From Achromobacter xylosoxidans (GTDB lineage Bacteria > Pseudomonadota > Gammaproteobacteria > Burkholderiales > Burkholderiaceae_B): a DNA stretch of 64,000 bases. Below the pieces are notes generated by a model. It ran no database searches, was not told the origin of the DNA, and saw only the letters and a program-made list of their open reading frames with translations. Position 1 is the stretch's first letter. Every line of letters begins with the position of its first letter. Made by a program: the position numbers and the translations under genes. Shown here piece by piece: positions 1-7,759 of the stretch. The stretch spans positions 1-64,000 of the forward strand of contig NZ_MTLG01000125.1 of assembly GCF_002192695.1 (NCBI RefSeq), read 5' to 3'.

Positions 1-47
1 CCCACGTTCACGTGCGGCTTGGTACGTTCAAACTTGCCTTTTGCCAT
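1..47 (-). CDS. tuf: Elongation factor Tu, N-terminal end only
   Basis: Only the first 15 codons and part of the sixteenth are inside the window; the gene runs off the left edge. The translated start reads MAKGKFERTKPHVNV, the invariant N-terminus of bacterial EF-Tu, the GTPase that delivers aminoacyl-tRNA to the ribosome. The start codon is at 47-45 with a Shine-Dalgarno-like AGGAG a few bases upstream. It follows tRNA-Tyr, tRNA-Gly and tRNA-Thr on the same strand, the conserved tRNA-tufB arrangement of proteobacteria, so it is probably expressed from the promoter at 515-543. Confidence 0.95.
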   Translation of the reverse strand, partial: MAKGKFERTKPHVNV

Positions 48-103
48 GGCTGACTCCTGACCTGGATTGCGCTTCAGACTGAAGAAAAGAACTTCGAAAT
101 TTG

Positions 104-178
<75 letters not shown>

Positions 179-190
179 ATTTAAAAATCT

Positions 191-264
191 TGGAGCGGGT
201 GAAGGGAATCGAACCCTCGTCGTAAGCTTGGAAGGCTTCTGCTCTACCATTGAGCTACACCCGC
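191..264 (-). tRNA. tRNA-Gly (anticodon TCC)
   Basis: A minus-strand cloverleaf with acceptor GCGGGTG pairing with CACCCGC, T-loop GTTCGATTC and encoded CCA. The anticodon loop holds TCC (within CCTTCCAAG), giving glycine. It is separated from tRNA-Thr by 12 bases and is part of the same tRNA-tuf transcript. Confidence 0.96.
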
Positions 265-371
265 GGCATACCCTTTCACCTTCTCTTTCCCAAACCTTTT
301 TCAATCCAAAGCCCTGGAAAACTTTACAGCCTTCTTTGCGAAGGCCATTCGGCTTTCCGAGCCTTACATTT

Positions 372-400
372 TAAATCCAGGCAAACCGCGCCTGGATTTA
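372..400. repeat. Perfect hairpin between tRNA-Tyr and tRNA-Gly
   Basis: An 11-bp perfect inverted repeat (TAAATCCAGGC at 372-382, GCCTGGATTTA at 390-400) encloses a 7-base loop. It lies in the 148-base spacer of the polycistronic tRNA transcript. No T-run follows it on the minus strand, so a processing or stability element fits better than a terminator. The function is inferred. Confidence 0.6.
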
Positions 401-412
401 GGTATGGGTCTC

Positions 413-499
413 TGGTGGAGGAGGTTGGATTCGAACCAACGTAGGCGCAAGGCCAACAGATTTACAGTCTGCCCCCTTTAACCACTCGGGCACTCCTCC
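413..499 (-). tRNA. tRNA-Tyr (anticodon GTA)
   Basis: An 87-base class II tRNA with a long variable arm. The acceptor GGAGGAG pairs with CTCCTCC, the anticodon stem-loop is CAGACTGTAAATCTG (anticodon GTA), the T-loop contains GTTCGAATC, and the CCA is encoded. It is the first gene of the tRNA-tuf operon, starting 16 bases after the -10 box. Confidence 0.96.
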
Positions 500-514
500 A
501 GCGGAGAATTCGAG

Positions 515-543
515 ATTATGAACACTTTCAAATCCGTTGTCAA
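515..543 (-). promoter_or_regulatory. Sigma-70 promoter of the tRNA-Tyr/Gly/Thr-tuf operon
   Basis: On the minus strand a perfect -35 TTGACA (543-538) is followed after exactly 17 bases by -10 CATAAT (520-515), and tRNA-Tyr begins at 499. This near-consensus arrangement suits a strongly expressed translation operon. Confidence 0.85.
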
Positions 544-612
544 ACGCTTCGGACGAAATATTCAAAATCCTTCTTCAACCACCGCTGCGTTTCCGCGCAG
601 AGGGGGCGAAGC

Positions 613-1776
613 TTACAGGTTTCCGCGGATTGCTGCACGAAAAAGATCGGCGTACTGCTGCGGCGTGTAGTTGACGGGGTTGGTGCCAGCCGAGGGGTCC
701 TCCGCCGCCATGCGCCCTACCCGCTCCGCCTGCGCCTCGTCGATGCCGATTTCCGCCAGGGTGTGCGGGATGCCCAGCGTCTCGCGCAGGCTCAGCACCC
801 AATCCAGCACCGCTGCCGGGCCGGTATCCGGCAGATCCAGGTAGCGCGCCAGCGCTTGCAGGCGCGGCGCCACCGCGTGTTGATTGGCTTTCAGCACGTA
901 CGGCATGAGGATGGCGTTGAGCATGCCGTGGTGCGCGTCGTACAGCGCGCCCAACGGATGCGCCAACGCATGCATGGCGCCGAGCCCGCGCTGGAACGCC
1001 GTCGCGCCCATGCTGGAGGCCACCAGCATCTGCAGCCGCGCCTGCAGATCGCCGCCGTTGGCCACCGCCTGCGGCAAGTATTCCTTGATCAGGCGCATGC
1101 CCTCGATCGCAATGCCGGCGGCCATGGGATGAAAGAACGGCGAACAGTAGGCCTCCAGGTTGTGCGACAGCGCGTCCATGCCCGTGGCCGCGGTGATCTT
1201 CGGCGGCAGGCCAACCGTCAACTCGGGGTCCAGGATCACGACGGAAGGCAACATGCGCGCATGGAAGATGATGCGCTTCACTTCAGCGGCCTCGTCGGTG
1301 ATGACGGAGGCGCGCCCGACTTCCGAACCCGTGCCCGCGGTGGTCGGCACCGCCACCACCGGCGCCATGCCTGCCACGTCGACGCGCAGGTAGTTGTCGC
1401 CGATGTCCTCGAAATCCCACAGGGGCCGCGTCTGTCCCGCCATCAACGCGATGGCTTTGGCGGCATCCAGCGCGGAGCCGCCGCCAAATGCGACCACGCC
1501 GTCGTGGCCGCCTTGCTTGTACGCGCGCACGCCGTCGTCGACGTTGCGGCCCGTGGGGTTGCCTTTGATTTCGTGGAACAGGCCGCAAGCCAAGCCGGCG
1601 TCACGGCAGGCCTGGACGGCGCCCGCCACCATGGGCAAGGCGGCCAACCCGGGGTCTGTCACGAGCAACGGGCGCTTCATGCCGAGTCCGCGGCACAGTT
1701 CAGGCAGTTCCTTGATGCGGCCGGGGCCGGCCTTGATGGCGGTGGGGTAGTTCCAATTAACGCTGGGCACGGTCAT
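613..1776 (-). CDS. Iron-containing alcohol dehydrogenase
   Basis: A 387-residue group III (iron-dependent) NAD(P)-alcohol dehydrogenase, the usual size for this family. It shows the dinucleotide-binding GGGS (in VVAFGGGSALDAAKA, about residue 97), the TTAGTGSEV segment (about residue 149) and metal-ligand histidines in DALSHNLEAY and in HALAHPLGALYDAHHG. The start at 1776 (MTVPSVNWNY) matches the family N-terminus; the frame stays open upstream but that extension reads as antisense to the neighbour. It is the last gene of a four-gene minus-strand operon, 23 bases after the aldehyde dehydrogenase, suggesting alcohol-to-aldehyde-to-acid oxidation in the cytoplasm. The substrate is not known from sequence. 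Confidence 0.9.
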   Translation of the reverse strand: MTVPSVNWNYPTAIKAGPGRIKELPELCRGLGMKRPLLVTDPGLAALPMVAGAVQACRDAGLACGLFHEIKGNPTGRNVDDGVRAYKQGGHDGVVAFGGGSALDAAKAIALMAGQTRPLWDFEDIGDNYLRVDVAGMAPVVAVPTTAGTGSEVGRASVITDEAAEVKRIIFHARMLPSVVILDPELTVGLPPKITAATGMDALSHNLEAYCSPFFHPMAAGIAIEGMRLIKEYLPQAVANGGDLQARLQMLVASSMGATAFQRGLGAMHALAHPLGALYDAHHGMLNAILMPYVLKANQHAVAPRLQALARYLDLPDTGPAAVLDWVLSLRETLGIPHTLAEIGIDEAQAERVGRMAAEDPSAGTNPVNYTPQQYADLFRAAIRGNL

Positions 1777-1799
1777 GTTCGCTTCCTGATGGCGTCGTA

Positions 1800-3188
1800 T
1801 CAGACGCTGCGCAGATGAAAGGATTTGGCTTGCGTGAGCTGTTCGTAGCCCACCACTGACAGGGACACGCCGCGGCCGGAATTCTTGACGCCGGTCCAGG
1901 CCAGCGCGGGGTCCAGATAGTCGCAGCGATTCATGAAGAACGTGCCCGTTCGGACCTGCCGGCCGATATGCAAGGCCGCGTCCTGGTCCTGTGTAAATAC
2001 CGCTGCCGTCAGGCCATACGGACTGTCGTTCATCAGGCCTATGGCTTCCTCGTCGCTGTCGACCGCGATGATGCCGACTGCGGGTCCGAAGCATTCATCG
2101 CTCATGATGCGCATGCGATGATCGACCTGCGTCAGCAAGGCCGGCGCAACATAAGGCGAGCCTATGCTCGCTTTCTTGAAATGCGAGCTATCAATCATAT
2201 TTCTGGCGCCGGCCGAAACCGCTTCATCGATGATTCCGCGTATCTCGGCGGCGGCCTTCGCACGCACCACCGGGCCCAAGGTCGTGTCGGCGTGCAACGG
2301 GTTTCCCAACACGTAGCTGCGCGTCAGCTCGACGGCACGCTCGACGAATTCGTCGTACCGGGCGCGCGCCACGTAGATGCGCTGGATGCCGCAGCAGGAC
2401 TGGCCCGAATTGAAGAACGCGCCGTCCACCAGGGTCTCGACGGCGTGTTCGATCTTGGCATCGGTCCGTACATAGGCCGGATCATTGCCGCCGAGCTCCA
2501 GCCCGGCGCCGATGAAACGCCCCGCCGCGCTCTCTTCCACGGCATGCCCGCCGCGCACGGAACCGGTGAATGAAACGTAGCCGACCTCGGGCGCGCGGAT
2601 CAACCGGTGCACGATGGCATGGTTGGCATGCAGATACTGGAACACGCCCTTGGGCACGCCGGCTTCGCGGAACGCTCGTTCGATGAACTCCGCGCACAAG
2701 GGCGTCTGGTCGGAATGCTTGAGGATGACGGTATTGCCCGCCATCAGTGCGGGGACGATGCTGTTCACCGCCGTCAACAGCGGGTAGTTCCACGGCGCTA
2801 TCGTCAGCGCGACGCCTATCGGCTCGCGGCTGATGAAGCGCGTGAAACCGGTCTGCTCTGGTACCTGAATGGGCGCCAGCGCCTCGCCAGCAATGGCGAT
2901 CATGTGGCGCGCGCGCGCCTCGAAGCCCGCCACCTCGCCCGGCGTGTAGCGCAATGGCCGCCCCATCTGGATGGTGATGGCGCGCGCAATTTCTTCTTTG
3001 GCGGCGACGAAGCGGTCGACGGCCGCGGACACGATGCGCCCCCGCGCCTCCACGCCCAGCGCCTGCCACGCGGCTTGCGCGGCCTGGGCGTCGGCCAGCG
3101 CCTGCGCGATCTGCGCCTCGCTGGCATAGGGGCGGCGCACAACCTCGCGCCCGTCGATGGGACTGATGGTGATGAGTTCCTGGGTCAT
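1800..3188 (-). CDS. NAD(P)-dependent aldehyde dehydrogenase
   Basis: A 462-residue aldehyde dehydrogenase superfamily protein, close in style to succinate-semialdehyde dehydrogenases. The general-base motif LELGGNDP (about residue 232) and the nucleophilic cysteine in FFNSGQSCCGIQR (about residue 270) are intact. The start at 3188 (MTQELITISP) follows an AGGG-type ribosome site. It lies 31 bases downstream of the glutamine-synthetase-like gene and 23 bases upstream of the iron alcohol dehydrogenase, so the three are probably one transcript. The context (amine-glutamylating ligase, alcohol dehydrogenase) suggests an amino-aldehyde or gamma-glutamyl-aldehyde substrate; this is inference. Confidence 0.92.
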   Translation of the reverse strand: MTQELITISPIDGREVVRRPYASEAQIAQALADAQAAQAAWQALGVEARGRIVSAAVDRFVAAKEEIARAITIQMGRPLRYTPGEVAGFEARARHMIAIAGEALAPIQVPEQTGFTRFISREPIGVALTIAPWNYPLLTAVNSIVPALMAGNTVILKHSDQTPLCAEFIERAFREAGVPKGVFQYLHANHAIVHRLIRAPEVGYVSFTGSVRGGHAVEESAAGRFIGAGLELGGNDPAYVRTDAKIEHAVETLVDGAFFNSGQSCCGIQRIYVARARYDEFVERAVELTRSYVLGNPLHADTTLGPVVRAKAAAEIRGIIDEAVSAGARNMIDSSHFKKASIGSPYVAPALLTQVDHRMRIMSDECFGPAVGIIAVDSDEEAIGLMNDSPYGLTAAVFTQDQDAALHIGRQVRTGTFFMNRCDYLDPALAWTGVKNSGRGVSLSVVGYEQLTQAKSFHLRSV

Positions 3189-3219
3189 GTCTGCCCTGCG
3201 CAAGCGGTTGGGTTTGAAT

Positions 3220-4605
3220 TCAGATGATTTCGAAGTAGCGCGCCAGTTCCCAATCGGTCACGTGACGCCGGAACTGCCGTTCTTCCCATTCGCGCGTGGC
3301 CGCGTAGTGTTCGACGAAGGCGTCGCCGAACAAATGACGCGCGGCCTCGGATTCGCGCAGGCGTTGCGCGGATTCCCATAGCGTGTTGGGCAGGCGCAGA
3401 TGCGCTGGAAACTGCTGCGTGTAGGCATTGCCCTGCACCATCGGCTCGGGTTCGAGCCCCTGCTCGATGCCATACAGGCCCGAAGCCAGGGCGGCGGACA
3501 AGGCCAGATAGGGATTGGCGTCGGCCGACCCGATGCGCACCTCGACGCGCTGCGATTTGTCGCTGCCCGGGATCAGCCGCAGCGCGGTGGTGCGGTTCTC
3601 CATGCCCCACGTGGCGTCCAGCGGCGCCCAGTAGCCGGGCACCAGGCGCGAGTAGCTGTTGATGGTCTGCGCATACATGGCCATGAATTCCGGCAGGTAG
3701 CGCTGCACGCCGGCCATGAAGGAGGTTTGCGTCGCGCTCATGCCGTGCGGCCGGGATTCGTCGTAGAAGGCGGAGCGGTTGGTCTTGTGGTCGCGCAGCG
3801 ACAGATGGATATGGCCGCTCTGGCCGGGATGATCATGCGACCACTTCGCCATGAAGGTCGCCATCAGCCCGTTCTGCTGCGCCAGCGCCTTGGTGAAGGT
3901 CTTGAAGAGAAAGGCCTTGTCGCCAGCGGCCGCGGCCAGGTCCACCGCCAGGGCCGCTTCCAGCACGCCGGGCCCGGTCTCGGTGTGCAGGCCCTCGATG
4001 GGCATGTCCATGCGTTCGCACATGTCCAGCAGCTTGCGGTAGAAATCGCCTTCGACGGTACTGCGCAACACCGAATAGCCGAAATTTCCCGGCGTCCAGT
4101 TCTCCATGTTGCGGTAGTTCTTGGCGCGCACGGAGTGCGGCGTTTCGCGGAACATGAAGAACTCGTACTCGAGCGCGGCGTAGACGTCATAGCCCATGCC
4201 GGCGGCCCGATCCAGGGTCCGGTGCAACAGCCGCCGCGGACAGATGGCGCCCGCATCGCCCTCGAACTCCGCCAGGAACAGCAGCATGTCCTCGCCGCCC
4301 GGCCCCTGCTCCAGCGGCAGCCGGCGGCCGCTTTGCGGAATGATCCTGAGCTTGGCGTCGGGATAGGCCGTGTGCCAACCCGTGTACTTGGTGTTGTCGT
4401 AGAGCTGGTCATCGAGATCCCAGCCGAACACCACGTCGCAGAACGCCAGCCCCGAGCGCAGCGCGCCCAGGAATTTGTCGCGCCGCAAGTATTTGCCCAG
4501 CATGACGCCATCGACGTCGGACAAGCCTACCTTGATGTGCGAGAGCTGGCTGGCTTGCACCAGCCGCTCCGCGTCTTCCACCGTTGCTACCCCTAGTGCA
4601 TGCAT
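3220..4605 (-). CDS. Glutamine-synthetase-family ligase (gamma-glutamyl-amine synthetase type)
   Basis: A 461-residue member of the glutamine synthetase superfamily, similar in layout to PuuA-type gamma-glutamylputrescine synthetases. The catalytic fold motifs are visible: the metal-binding glutamates in YAALEYEFFMF, HTETGPGVLEAAL, the ATP-site SGHIHLSL, and the arginine-bearing RLVPGYWAPLDATWG and RVEVRIGSADANPYLAL. The C-terminal adenylylation tyrosine loop of GlnA is not evident. The start at 4605 has AAGGTG upstream. It sits between a phosphatase and two dehydrogenases rather than beside ntrBC, so ammonia assimilation is unlikely. Ligation of glutamate to an imported amine before oxidation is the inferred role. 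Confidence 0.88.
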   Translation of the reverse strand: MHALGVATVEDAERLVQASQLSHIKVGLSDVDGVMLGKYLRRDKFLGALRSGLAFCDVVFGWDLDDQLYDNTKYTGWHTAYPDAKLRIIPQSGRRLPLEQGPGGEDMLLFLAEFEGDAGAICPRRLLHRTLDRAAGMGYDVYAALEYEFFMFRETPHSVRAKNYRNMENWTPGNFGYSVLRSTVEGDFYRKLLDMCERMDMPIEGLHTETGPGVLEAALAVDLAAAAGDKAFLFKTFTKALAQQNGLMATFMAKWSHDHPGQSGHIHLSLRDHKTNRSAFYDESRPHGMSATQTSFMAGVQRYLPEFMAMYAQTINSYSRLVPGYWAPLDATWGMENRTTALRLIPGSDKSQRVEVRIGSADANPYLALSAALASGLYGIEQGLEPEPMVQGNAYTQQFPAHLRLPNTLWESAQRLRESEAARHLFGDAFVEHYAATREWEERQFRRHVTDWELARYFEII

Positions 4606-4662
4606 GCTCTTTCACCTTGTGGCTGAAGCGTTGCGTTGGACTGCGGGCGGGCGGCGCGGCGT

Positions 4663-5469
4663 TCAGGTCATGGCCGCCTCCAGCACCCGCATCGCCTGGC
4701 GATGCAGCTGCGGCGTGGCGGCCGCGACGACGCGGCCCTGCGATTCGAGGCTGAGCGGCTGCCCCGACCAATCGGTAATGACGCCGCCGGCCCCTTCGAT
4801 AACGGGCATCAGCGCCAGATAGTCATACGGTTGCAAGCCGGACTCGACCACCAGGTCGACATGTCCGCTGGCCAGAAGGCCATAGCTATAGCAATCACCG
4901 CCGTAGCGGCGCATGCGCGCGGCCTGTGTCAGCGCCTCGAAGGCGGCCAGTTCCGCGCCGGCAAAGATGTCGGGCGAAGTCGCGTACAGAATGGCCTGGC
5001 GCAATTCGGCGCAGGCGCTGGTCCGGCAGGCGGCGCCGTTCAGCAGCGCGGATGCGCCGGAAACGCCAAGCCAGCGCTCGTCCAGCGTGGGGATGTCGAT
5101 CACGCCGAGCACGGGTTTGCCCTGGTGCAGCAGCGCCAGCAGCGTGCCCCACAGCGGGTTGCCGGAAATAAAGGCGCGCGTGCCGTCGATGGGGTCCAAG
5201 GACCACACGAATTCAGCTTCGGCATGCGAGGCGCCGAACTCTTCACCAAAGATGCCATGGTCGGGGTAGTGCTGGGCAATCGCTGCGCGCAAGGCGGCCT
5301 CGACCTCTCTGTCCGCTTGCGTGACCGGGCTTTCGTCGGCCTTGGTGTCGACGTCCAGCGGATGCCGGAACCACTTGCGCGACAAGGGACGCACACGGTC
5401 CGCCAGCGTCTGGGCGAACGAGGAGTACGCGGCCAGCTGCTGCGCGGATAACGGCGGTGAAGTTTGCAT
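4663..5469 (-). CDS. Inositol-monophosphatase-family phosphatase (HisN-like)
   Basis: A 268-residue Mg-dependent phosphatase. It shows the lithium-sensitive phosphatase motifs GIFGEEFG (about residue 73), WSLDPIDGTRAF (metal site, about residue 89) and the C-terminal GGDCYSYG and LQPYDYLAL. These resemble histidinol-phosphatase HisN and relatives more than SuhB. It is the first gene of the minus-strand operon, reading away from the ABC transporter across a 194-base divergent promoter region. Because it is grouped with a phosphonate/phosphate-ester-like importer and an amine ligase, it may dephosphorylate an imported phospho-amine. Histidinol phosphate is an alternative substrate. Confidence 0.85.
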   Translation of the reverse strand: MQTSPPLSAQQLAAYSSFAQTLADRVRPLSRKWFRHPLDVDTKADESPVTQADREVEAALRAAIAQHYPDHGIFGEEFGASHAEAEFVWSLDPIDGTRAFISGNPLWGTLLALLHQGKPVLGVIDIPTLDERWLGVSGASALLNGAACRTSACAELRQAILYATSPDIFAGAELAAFEALTQAARMRRYGGDCYSYGLLASGHVDLVVESGLQPYDYLALMPVIEGAGGVITDWSGQPLSLESQGRVVAAATPQLHRQAMRVLEAAMT

Positions 5470-5550
5470 CGATGAGCTCCAGGCGTGGCGCGGGAGGATG
5501 CGCCTACGCCAAAAAAACCCTTGAATACAGGTTTTTCCAGTCTAGACACG

Positions 5551-5603
5551 TTGCCACAAATTTGCAAACATACATAAAACTGCAACCTGGAGGATTTGTT
5601 GCA
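5551..5603. promoter_or_regulatory. Candidate operator between the divergent operons
   Basis: The divergent promoter region holds four TTGC/GCAA-type half sites: TTGCCAC at 5551, TTGCAAA at 5562, CTGCAAC at 5580 and GTTGCAG near 5598. The middle two form an inverted pair (TTGCA...TGCAA, 14 bases apart). The nearby DeoR-family gene is the obvious candidate binder. This is a visual call. Confidence 0.4.
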
Positions 5604-5663
5604 GAAGACTGCCCGCCTATGTAGCTCGCCACCGTTGCCGTGTATTCCAACCGGAGTCCCATC

Positions 5664-6671
5664 ATGCAATGTATGAAGAAGCTTAGCCTTGTGGTTGCAG
5701 TAATTTCCCTAGGTTGGACGCAGGCTCACGCCGGCGCCATCACCGTCTATACCGCCCTCGAAGAAGATGAAATCGCGGCCTACCTGAAAGCCGCCAACGC
5801 CGCCATGCCGGACGTGAAGGTCAATGTGCTGCGGCTGTCCACTGGCGATCTGGGCGCCCGCCTGATCGCCGAGGCATCCAACCCGCAGCAGGACGTGATC
5901 TGGGGCTTCGCCGTCAGCAACATGCTGGACCCGCGCCTGCAGAATCTGCTGGAGCCCTATGCGGCCAAGGGCATGGACGCCCTGCCCGCGCAGTACAAGG
6001 GCGCCGACCAGAAGTGGTTTGCGGCCACCGGCTACGTGGCCGCGTTCTGTGTCAACACGGATCGGCTCAAGTCCAAGAACCTGCCCATGCCTACGTCCTG
6101 GGAAGACCTGACCAAGCCGGTCTACAAGGGAGAAATCGTTATCCCCAGCCCCGCCGCCTCGGGCACCGGCTATCTGCAGATCGTCGCGCTGCTGCAGGGC
6201 ATGGGCAAGGAAAAAGGCTGGGCGCTGCTCAAGGACCTGGACAAGAACGTGGCGCAATACACGCCCTCGGGCTCGCGCCCCTGCAAGATGGCGCGTGCCG
6301 GCGAATACGCCATCGGCGTGTCCTTCGCCTTCCCCGCCATGCAGTCCATCGAAGAGGGCTTTCCCATCAAGATGGTCATCCCGTCCAAATGGGTGGGCTA
6401 CGAGCTGGAAGCCTCGGGCCTGATGAAGACCGCCAAGAATCCCGCCGACGCCAAGCGCTTCCTGGACTGGACGCTGTCGGCGCAGGCGGGCGGCCTGTAC
6501 AGCAAGTACAAGGAACTGGTGACCATCCCCGGCGCCACGCCCAACAAGGCCGCCGAAGCCGCCGGCCTGCCCAAGGACCTGACCGCCGTGCTGTACCCCG
6601 TGGACTTCCCCAAGTCGGCCGCGGAACGGGACGCCACCATCAAGACCTGGCAGGAAACCATCAAGCGTTGA
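5664..6671 (+). CDS. ABC transporter substrate-binding protein (PhnS/ferric-type family)
   Basis: A 335-residue periplasmic solute-binding protein. The start at 5664 is preferred because GGAG lies 8 bases upstream; it gives a signal peptide with hydrophobic core LSLVVAVISLG and a likely cleavage after AHA. The mature protein begins AITVYTALEEDEIAAYL, typical of the family 1 group that contains putative 2-aminoethylphosphonate and ferric-iron binding proteins. It leads an operon with one ATPase and one double-length permease, the PhnS-T-U arrangement. The ligand cannot be read from sequence; a phosphonate or phosphate ester is inferred from the adjacent phosphatase operon. Confidence 0.88.
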   Translation: MQCMKKLSLVVAVISLGWTQAHAGAITVYTALEEDEIAAYLKAANAAMPDVKVNVLRLSTGDLGARLIAEASNPQQDVIWGFAVSNMLDPRLQNLLEPYAAKGMDALPAQYKGADQKWFAATGYVAAFCVNTDRLKSKNLPMPTSWEDLTKPVYKGEIVIPSPAASGTGYLQIVALLQGMGKEKGWALLKDLDKNVAQYTPSGSRPCKMARAGEYAIGVSFAFPAMQSIEEGFPIKMVIPSKWVGYELEASGLMKTAKNPADAKRFLDWTLSAQAGGLYSKYKELVTIPGATPNKAAEAAGLPKDLTAVLYPVDFPKSAAERDATIKTWQETIKR

Positions 6672-6720
6672 CGGGTCGGCGGCCGGTGGCGAACCGGCCG
6701 CCGCCTGTCCTGGAGACGCC

Positions 6721-7728
6721 ATGTATCTGGAATTGCGCGGGATACGCAAGACGTTCGATGCGTCGGTAGCGCTGCAAGACATCGACCTGTCCGTGGGCGA
6801 GCATGAATTCGTCTGCCTGCTCGGCCCCAGCGGCTGCGGCAAGACTACGCTGCTGCGCATCGTGGCGGGCCTGCTGCCGTTCGACCACGGCACCATCACG
6901 CTGGGCGGCCGCGACCTGAGCGCGCTGCCGGCGCGCAAACGCGGCTTCGGCATCGTGTTCCAGTCGTACTCATTGTTCCCCAACATGACCGTGGCGGAAA
7001 ACGTGGGCTATGGCCTGCGCATCCGCGGCGAATCGCGCGAACGCATCGCCGCGCGCGTGAAGGAATTGCTGACGCTGATCAAGCTGCCCGACTACGCGCA
7101 GCGCTATCCGTACCAGCTGTCGGGCGGCCAACAGCAGCGCGTGGCGCTGGCCCGCGCCCTGGCGGCGGATCCGGCCCTGATCCTGCTGGACGAACCCTTG
7201 TCGGCGCTGGATGCGCGCGTGCGCACCGACATGCGCGCCGAGATCCACGACGTGCAACGGCGCCTGAAGATCCCGACGGTAATGGTGACGCACGATCAGG
7301 AGGAAGCGCTGACGCTGGCCGACAAGATCGTCTGCATGAACGATGGGCGCATCGAACAGGTGGGCTCGCCTTCCGACCTGTACCTGCGGCCGCGCACGCG
7401 CTTCGTGGCGAACTTCGTGGGCCTGAGCAATCTGCTGCCCACCGACTGGGTGCGCGAGGCCATGCCTCAGCTGTTGGCGACGCGGCCCGACGGCGCCAGC
7501 GAACGCTTCGAAGCCTGCCTGCGGCCGGAAAACCTGCGCATTGCCGCGGACGCGCACGGACCCGGCCGTGTGCAAGACATGACGTTCATGGGCAACCTCA
7601 CCCGCTTGCGCGTCGCCTGGCAAGGGCGCGAACTGCTGGTGGAGCAACATGGCGCCGCCGGCCTGTCGCGCGGCGCCCCCGTGCGGCTGGAGATGGAGCC
7701 GGGCCAGTGCGCCTGGGTCAGCGTATGA
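6721..7728 (+). CDS. ABC transporter ATP-binding protein (PhnT/PotA-like)
   Basis: A 335-residue importer ATPase with Walker A GPSGCGKTT (about residue 37), signature LSGGQQQRVALARAL, Walker B LILLDEPLSALDA and switch histidine VTHDQEEA. The residues after about 235 form a TOBE-type regulatory domain (CLRPENLRI and beyond), as in spermidine/iron/phosphonate importers. GGAG precedes the ATG. It is 49 bases after the binding-protein gene and 31 bases before the permease, so co-transcription is likely. Confidence 0.93.
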   Translation: MYLELRGIRKTFDASVALQDIDLSVGEHEFVCLLGPSGCGKTTLLRIVAGLLPFDHGTITLGGRDLSALPARKRGFGIVFQSYSLFPNMTVAENVGYGLRIRGESRERIAARVKELLTLIKLPDYAQRYPYQLSGGQQQRVALARALAADPALILLDEPLSALDARVRTDMRAEIHDVQRRLKIPTVMVTHDQEEALTLADKIVCMNDGRIEQVGSPSDLYLRPRTRFVANFVGLSNLLPTDWVREAMPQLLATRPDGASERFEACLRPENLRIAADAHGPGRVQDMTFMGNLTRLRVAWQGRELLVEQHGAAGLSRGAPVRLEMEPGQCAWVSV

Positions 7729-7759
7729 CGGATCGCGCCATGCAAACCGGAGCTGCCGC

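Noticed and set aside
1777-2094. N-terminal extension of the iron alcohol dehydrogenase by about 106 residues
   Set aside because: The extension overlaps the aldehyde dehydrogenase coding sequence and reads as an arginine-rich shadow; the family N-terminus begins at 1776.
7649-7759. Longer permease start overlapping the ABC ATPase gene
   Set aside because: The extra 37 residues are shadow-like and a TTG with a good ribosome site lies at 7760, right after the ATPase stop.
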